Program-made: the position numbers and the translations under genes
DNA from: Adiantum capillus-veneris
Lineage: Eukaryota; Streptophyta; Polypodiopsida; Polypodiales; Pteridaceae
DNA: 60,000 nucleotides
Direction: 5' to 3'
NCBI GenBank assembly: GCA_014529385.2
Contig: CM043965.1
Coordinates: forward strand, 16,058,912 to 16,118,911
Shown: in pieces, positions 35,371 through 46,942 of the stretch
Layout of the letters: each line of letters begins with the position of its first letter
How positions within the stretch are numbered: position 1 is the stretch's first letter
Notes under the pieces: generated by a model
The model's input: only the letters and a program-made list of their open reading frames with translations
What the model was told of the DNA's origin: nothing
Databases searched by the model: none

Positions 35371-36988
35371 CTTATCTTTGCCTCCTTGCTGGATTGTTGA
35401 GCTTCGAACGCAGCCTTCAAAATTTTGATCATACGTTCATCTTCATTGTCGTCATCGCGTTGTCAAGAAGTGTGCAGTGCGACTACGAAAGCGTCGGGCC
35501 TCTACTGTGAGGATTCATAGCAAATTCAAGCAAGGCGTAGATGATTTGAATCCAAAAACACACTAAAAAGTAAAAAAACTCCAGCCATGAAAGCTCCACT
35601 TTTAAAATGAACCGAGATTAACTCAAAACTCTTGTGTGTGTGAAGATTAGGTGTAGCCTCGCTCCCAATTGAACAGATGCAGTGCTCATTCGACCTATTA
35701 TAAAACCCTAAATTTACGCTTTGATTCTTCGTTGTGACCATTTCATGGAAGCTTCAGTAGTTATTTGAGGAGGAGAAACCCTAATTGGAGGCCTCACAGC
35801 CTTAACCATGTAGTGGAAGCAGCACAGGACTGCACTAGCACCCTGTAAAGGAATGGATGTATCTCCTTTCTGTGCCCAAATGTGCTCATTCTTGGCTCTA
35901 AAGTTTCCCACACAACTTGAGAAACGACGGCACCATCATTGATGTGGCATTTTGAGCTATTTTTGACCACTTTATGACCATTTTTAGCCCAAAAATACCC
36001 CCTTTTTGTCCATTAAAAGCCCAACGAGCTAGGAAAAATCCCTAAATTTGTGGAAGAATCCCATTGGTCTCATCATGAGATGAGCCCTCTCTCGAAGTAA
36101 ACGTAAACAAAAAATTGGTGATTTTAGGGGTGAGCAACGAGATGTAATAGTGGTTGCTACTATATTTTTTTAATTAATGGAGATGGTTAAAAGTAACTAA
36201 TAAGTGAATGAGCATTATTTTCTGGCCAACGGAAAGGGTGAGATTGAAAAAGCATGGAATAGTGCACGCATGCTATTGTAGAACACCTCGTATGTGTGTG
36301 TGTGCACTAGAGATCAAAAGTTGGGGCAAAAAAAATGGGTGAGCCACACCACAAAAATTGTGTGGTGAAGGTGGAAAGAGAATTTGGTGAGCAAAGCAAC
36401 GATTGGTTGTTGTTGATGGACTGTAGAAGCAGTACCTCCTTTATTTTTACCTTGTTTTTTTTTTCCTCCCTTATTATGGGTGGTTGCTATCGGCGGCAAA
36501 ATTGAGTACTCTATCCACGCCAGTTTATCTCTCTTGAGGTTGGCAACATAGTCGACACTCCCTCAGATTACATCGTAGCCCCGAAGGTTCAACTCAAGAG
36601 ATTCACATGGCATTCACAGGACTTAGCCTCTTCAATGTCTGCATACTCTTGCTCAATACATTGCTTTATGTAGCTATTCTTTTTTTCCTTTTTTTCGGGT
36701 GAGAGAAACGAGAGAAGAATGGGTTCTAGTGCAAAGTTTATATTCCCTTTGATTGAACTACAAAGGATTATTTGATGTGAGCATTATGATGCAAAGAAAG
36801 AAAAAGTTCAGACTCCACTTTCCTAATGCTTGCTAATCCAGCTTAAATTTTCTGAACTCATCTCATTCATAATCGATTCAAGTCTTGTGTATTGTACAAA
36901 TTGATAAAAAGAATTTAAAGAAATAACAAAAACAACTTAGCTCAAATCGTCGTAATCCCAAGAGCGTTGTCTCTGGCTCTGTTACCAC

Positions 36989-37110
36989 TGTTGAAAACGG
37001 TCGCATGATGTGCCTACAAAATCCCCAAAAGAATAATAGGCTACAAACAATCCAAGCAATCAACATCATACCTGATATAACATGGTCGTACATGATCTCA
37101 ACTAATCACG

Positions 37111-37156
<46 letters not shown>

Positions 37157-37552
37157 CAGTGGGTGCAATCTCCTCCGTGCAAGAGTGAGCATGTCCCTCT
37201 CGCACGTATTTAATTTGTAGAAAAGTACATGCTCAAACATGAGTTACATCAGTTCACACTTGGGCATAAAATAGTCATGGCTCGTAAAGAGCTCAATATA
37301 GCAATTAATAGTTGTCTACGTCTCAACTTATAATTGAACCATAAAATACTAAGGATTTCCACAAAATCCAATGGTGGCAGTTTTATTCCGAATAACTGCT
37401 ATCTCCTTATTGTCCAGCACGTGCCAATCACTGATCTGCTCACACAACACCCGAGAAGTGATCATATTCCACATTCCAAATCAACATTGCAATGCTTCAT
37501 CAAAATATCAAATATTTTACAAATAAATCATCAAAAGAACAATTCTATTACA
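36989..37552 (-). repeat. 5' LTR of the chromovirus with primer-binding site
   Basis: Begins TGTTGAAAACGG and ends ATTCTATTACA on the plus strand. On the minus strand, GTGGTAACAGAGCC at 36975-36988 follows the LTR, one base from the usual initiator-Met primer site. A (GA)n run lies at 37112-37154. The 35.4-36.97 kb stretch between gag and this site is leader without coding content. Confidence 0.85.
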
Positions 37553-40500
37553 GAATCGGCCCACTATGCAAGCAAAAGTTCTCAAGGACAACCATAAGCT
37601 TTTGTGCATCTTCTAAAGCCTGTGCTAGAAGCACTACATCATCCGCATACAACCAAAACATGATTATTGCATTGCAAATAGTGACCTCTTCAATGACTTC
37701 TTATTGCATAAAGTCAAGTACCATTTGTTCCAATTTATTGATGCATAGACCAAAGAGAGTTGGTGGCAACGGACATCCTTGTTTAACCCCAATAGTGCTT
37801 ACAACTTTTTTTGAAATTCCTCTTTCCAGTGGCAATTGACACATCACCTTCTCATAGATTTTAGAAACCGCAAGCATAAACTCACTTGGCACTTGGAGTT
37901 CTTCCGTCCTTCTCCACAAATTGTTACGTGAAATCATATCAAAGTCTTTCGTAAAGTCCGCAAAACAACAATATAATCGTTTACCTTCCAATCGACTTTC
38001 CTCTATGAGAACACGAAGAGTGACAAGATGATTAATGGTGCTATGTCATTGCCTTTTGCACGCTTGTCATTCTCTTCAACCCAATCACTCAATTTTGTCT
38101 CCATTATGCACCCAAAAGACTTTTCCATAAGAGACTCAATCATTATAGTCCGGTAGTTGTTTACATTCTTTACATCCCCTCTTTTATGCAAAGGCTTGAC
38201 CCAATTAGTACTCCAATCATAAGGCATACCATGTTAAAGTGCAAGGTCGAACATATTACACATCCACTCAAGTGTAAAATCTCTCGTCCATTTGATTATC
38301 TCCAGCTTGATACCTTGAAGATCTCCTACTTTGCGAGTGGCCAACTTTTCAAGCTCACGGCAGATATCCTCAATAGTATTAAAAAAAAAATGGTCATACA
38401 TTGGAGTGAACCATAAAATGGTATTTTTTTAGCATTTGGTAGCTCCTATAGCTGCCTACAATGTGTGAAAATATCCACAAGGTTCAAGTTACCAAAATTC
38501 TCAACCCGCTTGCCCCTCAAGTTTCTCCAAAATCTTCCACATGCATGTGCCTTTTCTTGGACTTGAAAAAATTGTTGCTTTACTTTCTACTATCTTCTTC
38601 TCTTATTTTGAATCAATGCCATGTATGTATGCAAATGACTTTGACAGTTGTCTTTATCCATAGTTGCATCAAGCTTTATCAAGGACTCTTGAGTATCTTG
38701 ACATTCTTTATCAAACCACCTTTTGCGTGATCTATCTTTGTTGATACCATGGACATGCTTTATGGCAAAGCATTCTTCGGCACAAGAACAAATAACTTTC
38801 TTGAAAGCTTTCCATTTAGTTTCCGATGGTGCGTCATTTTGAAGCTTTGTCATCCATAACTTTTACTCAACCATTTCAATGTGAAATGGTGCCAATTTAA
38901 AATCCATAGATAGTAATAACGTCTCTTCCCTTTGGCTGAGATTATCATGTTTAGTTGCTTCTCTACATGCAAGGTCAATATATAAGGTTCGATGGTCTGA
39001 TTTTGGGGTTCATTGGCCAAACATAAAACTCTTTATGCGATACATGATGGCTTTGGAGAGTAGCATATGGTCAATCACACTATCCCTATTATGTTTTCCA
39101 CATGTAAGTCCATTGGTTCCACTCCACAAATATACACCATTGGCAATGAGCATACCCGTGCTATTACACATGTTTAAAAGTAACTTTTCATAGTGATCCA
39201 ACTCTTTCTAATCCATTGAAGTACGATCATACAAGTGAACTTCCTCAAACTCCCTTGAAATATATAACATATCAAATTGTTGAGTATCATGTTGCAATGT
39301 TTTTTGTGCGAGTTCATATCCCCAAATACAATAACATCACCTTTGCCTTTGAAATAAGCAATTCCCTCTTCTAAATCAAAAAATTGTTGATCTCTATCCA
39401 TGCAAGGATAAAAGAGGGAATCATGATGAGGAATGTAGCAACCGGGTACAAAAATGAGTGCTCTTTTTGGTGTCATAGTTTTCAACCATACATAACATTT
39501 GTACTTGTCATCTTTCACAATTGATACAAAATCTTCCAATCCTTTCTTAACCATACATACTACCCCTCCTGGCCCTCTTTGTTTCTTGAGATTCTTTGAC
39601 CACATCAATGAATGTACATTGTTATTCTCAAAGCCATTAATCCTTTGTGTATCATGCTCCCGAGTTTCAACAAGAAGTACAACATCCACTTTGACTGTTA
39701 GTTCATCAATGCAAACCCCCGCATTCCATGGGTATCCATTGCAATTACAAAAGCATATTTTCAATTGTAACTCAACCTCATAGGTTGCACATTCCTATTT
39801 TCTCGAGGGACTTGCCTCCTCCTTGGGCAACTTTCTTCGTGAGAGATCTCCTTGTTTTTCTTATTCCTTTTCTCATATGCCTTGCGACGCATATTTTGTT
39901 GCTTAATAGTGCGATCTTCACATACAAAACATTTCGTATCCCTCAAATAGATCCAACTATTATCAAGGATAATCTTTTGTTTGGTCTCATCCGGCATGGT
40001 GTGCATACAATTGGTCGTTATCCCAAGCAAGGAGCTCATTGCTTACCCTCTCTATGTGCTCCATAGACCATAACTCTGGACATGCCAAAGTGGATTTTGA
40101 AAAAATCTTTGATAACTATGGCAAGAGAAGGAGGTACCTCTAACTTCTCTTTGGGAATTCTACGAATAACAATGTTCTTGGAACGACGCTCCCGTTCCTT
40201 CAACTCCTCCACATCCACATTCTCAACATTCTTTGTTTGAGCCATAGCTTGTATGAGGGAGGAATTAGGAACCACATTGCTACCACATACATCAACCCAA
40301 GACTTGTTTGTGCATACATTTTTCATGTCGCATACATCCCGGATCATGATGTCAAATTTCTCCTCTTTCAATACATGGTCATGCTCTACTTTGCTCAGGT
40401 GCTCCTTCAAAGCATTCAAGTCCACAAGAGAGTGTTTATATTCCTTGACTTCCTCTTCAAGTTGCATCAAACGTGTTGTTGCATCTCAAGTGTCCTCTTG

Positions 40501-40745
40501 AGATTCTCACTCTCAACCACAAGAATCCTTAGCGTGCCATTCTCCATTGTAAGTGCATGTAAGTCTTCACCTTGTTTGTTTACGGTCTCTTGCAAGGATA
40601 CCAAATATGCCATGGTCATGGTGTTCGATGTCATTGGTTGAGTGGTTGTGTTGCTATCTCCACACTTAGGAGATTTTGGATCATTTTCTACAATGGTTGT
40701 GGACCTTGTTGAAGAAGAAAAACCCTTGGGAGTGCCAAAAGACAT
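37553..40745 (-). mobile_element. Non-LTR retrotransposon (LINE), upstream part
   Basis: ORF1-like region 40745-40036 starts MSFGTPKGF, has a long coiled-coil stretch (LEEEVKEYKHSLVDLN), and contains RRSKNIVIRRIPKEKLE like RRM-type LINE ORF1 proteins; one frameshift lies near 40485. The endonuclease covers about 39764-39010 (MKICFCNCNGYPWN, VVLLVETREHD, IVFGDMNSHKKHC, SVIDHMLLSK). The reverse transcriptase (38227-37553) has FADFTKDFDMISR, GVKQGCPLPPTLFGLCI and the catalytic LYADDVVLLA. Many stops separate the blocks. It ends where the chromovirus LTR begins and resumes at 24400. Confidence 0.88.
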
Positions 40746-40859
40746 TGTATGAAAAAATAAGAGATGAGAGTCAACTTTCCTAAACCTATTCACTTCAAAA
40801 ATGCTGCTACAAAAAGAGGAAGGAGAGAGAGAGATACAAATTTTTTGGATAAAACAATG

Positions 40860-40897
40860 AGACTGAAAGAAGAAAAAAGAGAGCAAATGAAAAAAAG

Positions 40898-40945
<48 letters not shown>

Positions 40946-41112
40946 TTTTTGAAAAAGGAAAAAAAGGAGAGAGATAGTTTCTTTGGAGAACAAAAAAAAA
41001 GGAGAAAACGGAAAGAAAGGGGAGAGAGAGAGAGAGATTTGGAAAAAGGAAAAAAGAGAGGACTGAGATGGTTTTTTGGATAAAAATAATGAGAGAGAGA
41101 GAGAGAGAGAGA
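40860..41112. repeat. GA-rich tract with A-runs upstream of the LINE
   Basis: (GA)n runs at about 40902-40941, 41020-41036 and 41092-41112 alternate with GGAAAAAGGAAAAAAG-type sequence. Overlapping open frames are low-complexity artefacts. Confidence 0.85.
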
Positions 41113-41318
41113 TAACATAAAGTGGGTGGAGTCAACTCTAACTATGAGCTACTCGCTTATTTCATTTAGTATATATGAATAAGAGATAGGGTTAGTGCGA
41201 TGGGTGTGTAATCGGGTATCAACCGCATCGACCTTCAAAGGCCATAGTGGTCGTAAGTGGCTAGGACTAAATCTAGTCTATGCAATAAGTATATACAACT
41301 ATGAAGCATCCAGAAGCT

Positions 41319-42123
41319 TCACCCTACACCCATCAACTCGATGCAATGTGCAAAACACTTGTTAGCTAGGATCTTTGTAAGAGCATCCGTGGGATTGTCA
41401 TTTGCTCATCATTTGTATGGACCTTGATAGACTATAGTCAATTATCTGCCAATATATACCGAATGAGATGATATTGCACCTCAATGTATTTTGACTTAGA
41501 GTGAAACATGGAATTCTTTGCCAAAACAATGACACTTTGACGATCATAGTGCAAAACTAGAACCTAATGAATGTCTAAATCTCCCACTAATGTTCCAACC
41601 ATATAGCTTCCTATGATGACATATAACGCTGCAATGTACTCAGCCTCTATAGTGGAAGAAGACATACAATCTTAGAGAGACGATCGCCAAGAAATGGCTC
41701 CGTCTACAAATATGAAAACATAGTTAGACCTAGATATCCTACTATCTTTGCAACCCACATAATCTGCATTCATGTGCCAACAATAAATGCATCATTGTTA
41801 CCGAAGTGTAAACACGTGCTCACTGCACCCTTCAAGTGTTTCATTGCTATCCAATGCTGCTTGCTAAGATTATCCATATATAGATGAACCACTCCCACTA
41901 CAAATGCACTGGCTAGCCTTGTAGCTACCGTAGCATACACAAGACAACCTACAACTAAAGAATATGACAAACTTGCCATTTTTTCTCGCTCAACATTTGA
42001 CTTGGGAGAATCTGCCTTGCTTAGTTTCAAATATGGAAATAGTGGGTACTCATTGCCTTCCCCCTTGCATATTGAAACACTACAAGGCCTTGTGGATATT
42101 GGATTCTTAACATAGCTCAAGAA
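41319..42123 (-). mobile_element. Copia reverse transcriptase/RNase H remnant
   Basis: Segment 42120-41770 reads VEREKMASLSYSLVVGCLVY and DNLSKQHWIAMKHLKGAVST, matching the copia connection region. Downstream in shifting frames are NADYVGCKDSRIS, STIEAEYIA and the terminal FAHCIELMGVG followed by TGA at 41319. Frame breaks and substitutions mark it as old. No LTR was identified. Confidence 0.82.
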
Positions 42124-44930
42124 TACCCTTTTTCTTTTCTCTCTCGATATGCTGTAAGGTGTCCAGTTTCTGAAACCTTAGAAATTGTACAAAGCCTAAG
42201 AAAACATTGTAGAATGATCCAACTATGGTAAATATTGGTATTTTTGGAACCGTAACCAGAGCTTTACTAGGGTTAAAATTTTTCAGAACCGAATTTCAAA
42301 AAAATCTGAAAAAGTTACGGGCTCTGAAAGGTTACACTATAAATTTAATAAGTTAAGTAAAATTGAATGGTTTTAGTAATTATTACTGCTAAAGACTTTT
42401 TATCCTACGGTTCTAGAAATTGCAGAAATTTCCAAAATTAATCATTAAAAGTCAACAAACTAGCGGAAAATCGATTTTGTGGGGCTGTGTGGGGTAATGA
42501 TGAACTTTCCTAGACTAGATTTAGCAGCAAGGGGCGTTTTTCGAGTTGTAAGGCTGCTTGGGATGCAAGTTACTGCCATTTTCACGCCTGTGAGTGTCCA
42601 GAAACCTATAAATATGACCCTTGCTTCACAATTTCAGATAGATTCGGAGCCTTGGTACATTCTCTCTCATCTAGAAGGACCTCTATGCAGAAATCACTAG
42701 AGAGAAAATCTCTAGTTGGTTAATCAACGACAATTAGCACTAACCTTTCTTAATTAGCAAAGCTAGGTTAACCTATTTACAAATTTCTTAATTAATTGAA
42801 GATTAAACCTATGTATACTCAAAAATCCTCTCTTAATTCAAAATTCTCTCTTGATTATTGTGATTAATGTTAAGGATACTAAGCTAATTAGTTATTATAT
42901 CATATTAGGACTGAAATTACTCATTTTAACCATAAATTAATGATAATTATACTAATTAAGTTTAGATTAAGATGAGATAATTATCAGAGCTGTGTTAAAC
43001 TGTCATTATGTTAGAAAAATTATCTTGTAATTTTTTGAGTAATTTTCATAATTAATTAAGCAGAATTACACTGTTTAAAAGAGAAAAGTAAAGGAAAAAA
43101 TAATCAAACTAATCCAAAATGCTTTGAGATATTTATTAGAGATAAATCACATCTTAGGAAACCCGTGATAATTATCTTAACCTTAGATAACTAGTTTACC
43201 TAATTATCTTAGCAGAATACACTATTTTTAGAGGAAATTAAAAGGGAAAAAATAGCAAATCAGTTCAAAATGCTTTGAGATAATTATCAAAGGTAAATCA
43301 CATCTTATGGAACCTGTGATAATTATCTTACCCTTAGATAATTAGTTTAACTAATTATCTTAGTATAATTATACTATTTTTAGGAGAAATTGAAAGGGAA
43401 AAAATAGAAAATTGATCCATAATGCTTTGAGATAATTATCAGAGGTAAATCATATTTTATGAAACCCAAGATAATTATTTTAACCTCAGATAATTAGTTT
43501 AACTAGTTATCTCAACATATTTACACTATTTTTAGAGGAAATTAAAAGTAGAAAAAAAAAAGCAAACTAATTCAAAAAGCTTTGAGATAATTATCGGACT
43601 TTCATATAATTAATTTAACTAATTATCTCGGTAGAATTACACTGTTTTTAAAGGAAAATAAAAGGGGTAAAATAGCAAACTGATCCAAAATGCTTTGAGA
43701 TAATTAGCAGAGGGAAAACACATCTTAGGAAACCTTTGATAATTATTTTAATCTCAGGTAATTAGTTTAACTAATTATCTCAGTAGGAAAACACTGATTT
43801 TAAGGATACATTAATGGGGGGAAAATAGTAAATTAAACTAAAAATCTTTGAGATAATTATCAGAGGTAAATCACATGTTAAAAAATTTGTCATAATTATC
43901 TTAACGACAAATAATTAGTTGAGCTAATTATCTTAGTAGAAAAACACTATTTTTGAAGATAAAGTAAAGGGGAAAATTAGTAAATCATGTGATATGATTA
44001 CATACTATTTATGAGAGTTACATTATATGATAAGAAGGCTGTGATAATTATGTCAAGGTTAGAAACTTAGTATAGATATTTATCTAAGTTAAATTATACT
44101 AATTCTAGCTGAAAACTAAAGAGGGGAATTAGTAAATCATGCTATATGGTACATGCTATTTATGAGAGCTAGATTACATAATGAAAAGGATGTGATAATT
44201 ATGTCAAGGTTAGAAAATTAGTATAGATATCTATCTAAGTCAAAATATACTAATTTTGGCTAAAATTTAAAGGGGAAAATTAGTAAATCATGTTATATGA
44301 TTACATCCTATTGATCAAAGCTAGATTACATAATAAAGAGGTGGTGATGATTATGTCAAGGTTAGAAAAGTAGTATAGATATTTATTTCAGTCAAATTAT
44401 ACTAATTTTAGCTGAAAATTGAAGATGAAAATTATATATCAAGTTGAAAAATAATAAGATAATTACCAGAGATAAAAAATATTCTTATCTTCTTGTGATA
44501 ATTATACCATAATTTATTAGTAAGTTTAGAAAATTATAATTGACTAAAAGTCCTATTGTTAGCAGAACATTAATTACAATAAATAGACTTTGCGATCAAA
44601 AGTTTTTAGAAAAATTATAGTAAGTGTAAACCTATGATGTAAAGTTGAGAAAATGATGTTTTTAAGAGAAGATAAATAGAATAAATGTTAAACTCAAAAT
44701 AAGCAGATTTCAAGCTTAAAATTCAATGGAAAAATTAGAAAAAAGATATACAAAATTATAACAAAATTAGGATAGCTTAGAAAACCCTTAGAGAAGCTGT
44801 GAAAAAAGTTATCATGCCTATTTTAGGCAAATAAGAAATTACTAGGTCAAGGCTATACCAATTAAGACTACAAATTTAACCTAGATTTGAAAAAATTGGA
44901 TACCAAGGTTAAATCTAGCTTTTGGATAAT
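42124..44930. repeat. AT-rich DNA with about 150-bp tandem repeats
   Basis: From about 43110 to 43980 a unit containing ATGCTTTGAGATAATTATC and AACTAATTATCTCAGTAGAA recurs; its key motif starts near 43121, 43272, 43422, 43579, 43692 and 43845. From about 43980 to 44440 a related unit (TGATAATTATGTCAAGGTTA, TAGTATAGATATTTATC) occurs three times. The flanks are AT-rich without coding content. Confidence 0.8.
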
Positions 44931-44973
44931 TTATCTAGTGATTAGACGTCCTTTTTATAAGGATTAAGAAGTT

Positions 44974-45920
44974 ATGGCACTTAAAACGACCCGAGCCAAT
45001 CCTACATCTGATGATGAGGGCAGAGCTCTAAAAACAACTAGAGCGTCGCACGAAGATGAAGCTGGGCCTAGTAGTAGGCCTACGAAGGAGAGTCTTCGGG
45101 CGCCAGTGCATCAGCAGATGGCTGATCAGTCCCAGGTGGGTTTTCCATTATTTAATTAAGTTTTTAAATAGTTTAAGTTCTTTTATAAGTTAGCATTGCA
45201 TACGTAAGGAGTGAGTAAGAATAAGAAAATGAATAATTGACCAAAGACAGAGGGTAACTTCCAACGTGCATTGTTTATAATGTAGGAAAGAATTGTTTGG
45301 GTTAAAATTGGTTGAATTAGGAAAGATATGATTGATCATCCTTAAGACATCTTGTCTCAAGACACCTCCGACTCCTTGGTATATTTTGATGATAATGATG
45401 GCTTTCCAACCACGGATAAGTCAGTTACCCCCATGAACGTTGAGTTTCTACCCTGTGTCATGTCTTGATGTTTCTACATAAGTTAGATACCGTTTTTTAT
45501 CATAGGGGATCTGCCAGGTTGTATGGACAACTGGTTTGGTGTATGGGCATCGAGAACCTTGGGTGGGGGTTTATTCACTCCGGATTATGAACAAGGAATA
45601 GGTGCCGTTTTTCGCCCTTAGGTGGTCTTGAGACAAGAAGAGTACTGGTCATGGTTATTATGGACAATGTTTTGATTGACAATACCCTGTCTTAAGTTTA
45701 AAGATGTCTATTTGTTGAAAGAATACTTTTCAATACTATCTTTATACTTGATTAAAGTAAATAGTGTGATGGAACATTAAAAGAAACCATTATTTTAAAT
45801 GTTAAAACAATGTGATAGTAATTAGAAAATAAATAAATTATGTGTGAGTGCAGGGTGGTAAGTGGGGATTGACTAAAGTTGTCAATCATGGACAGGTGGA
45901 CCTGATTAGTCAGGTAACTA
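44974..45920 (+). other. Possible small two-exon gene fragment, unrecognised
   Basis: ATG 44974 opens a 54-codon basic and acidic stretch (ALKTTRASHEDEAGPSSRPT) ending at a plausible CAG/GTGGGT donor at 45136. A plausible acceptor at about 45853 leads to GGKWGLTKVVNHGQVDLISQ, with another donor after it. No family is recognised and no third exon is clear. 45.9-46.4 kb shows nothing else I recognise. Confidence 0.25.
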
Positions 45921-46858
45921 TCCATCCCTGCGCACTAAAACTTTTAGAAAACTTCTTCACTTGGAAGATGAGTCCACCAGAGGTTGTGCCCTCACATCTG
46001 TTAGGGGGGAAAAACCATTGGTTGAGGATACCTTAGCCCAATTGTGGCAGTTATAGGGCCGAAATAGTTTTTTTGGGACTTTTAATACATTGTTCCGTTT
46101 CCGCTGCGAGACAGGACTAGGTCTTCTTCTAAGGCTATAGACCCAAGCCATTGTCAATGTAAAGGTCTATTCCTTGGATGTTTCTTGTTTAGAGACTCTG
46201 ATTTTTATCAAACCTAGAGACCTGTCAAGGATCCCATCCCGATCTTGGTATTGCCGGGTTGGGGATCTCACATATGCATACCAAGAAAATGATTTTCTTT
46301 GGCCAAATCCTTCATTAGGAAAAAAATGGACTCTCCATGGGCCTTGTAAGAATCCCTAATTTCAAGGAAGCCTGCCAAGATTAAGGGGGACAAAGGTTTT
46401 GAATGGGGCTATTTTGGTAGGGTCTCCTCCACCTTTGACCCCTAAAAAGGTAGGGGGAAGGGGGGGGGTAACTATTTAAAAAGTAGGGAAGGGGGGGGTA
46501 AACCATTTGAAAAGTAGGGGGGTAGGGGGTCTTCTCTCTCTAGCTTTTTGCCCAACTTGTAAGTGGCCTCTTAACTCTCCCATGCCACCTAAGCAAATCC
46601 GTGGGTCAAAGAGGTTAAAAAAATGACTTTTTTCAAAAACTTTCAAAAAAACTCTATTCCTCCCTAAAAAGTACCCCCAACATATATACATATTAAAAAA
46701 AAGATTTTTAAGTTAAATTACTCATAATTCAACATTTTTTGACTCCCTCCAAAACTTTTAGGAAATTCTCCCCAAAATTGAAAACTTTCCCTCCTAATCT
46801 AAGCTCCTCTCCTACACCCATCCCCCTTGCACCTGCACCTGCTGCTGCACCTACACAC

Positions 46859-46942
46859 CCATCTCTCCATCCTTCAAGCTCCATCTCTCCATCCTACAAG
46901 CTCTATCTCTCCATCCTTCAAGCTCCATCTCTCCATCCTACA
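46859..46942. repeat. CT-rich short tandem repeat in the transposase-gene leader
   Basis: About four units of CTCCATCTCTCCATCCT plus WCAAG directly before the ATG at 46943, probably 5' untranslated region. Confidence 0.8.

Larger units (their letters stand above)
24401..37552 (-). mobile_element. Ty3/gypsy chromovirus, inserted into a LINE and split by a copia element
   Basis: The boundaries come from two LTR copies (24401-24932 and 36989-37552) and flanking 5-bp repeats CAATC (24396-24400) and GAATC (37553-37557), one mismatch. Read on the minus strand the order is LTR, primer-binding site, leader, gag, protease, reverse transcriptase, RNase H, integrase and chromodomain, then LTR: the chromovirus order. 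The copia element 27204-32957 interrupts it between the polymerase palm and RNase H. Stops and frameshifts are scattered through all domains, so it cannot be autonomous. Confidence 0.88.

Noticed and set aside
40467-41135. Single 222-codon protein upstream of the LINE
   Set aside because: The first 130 codons are LS/F-rich translation of GA/TC and A/T runs; only the part from 40745 onward looks like LINE ORF1.
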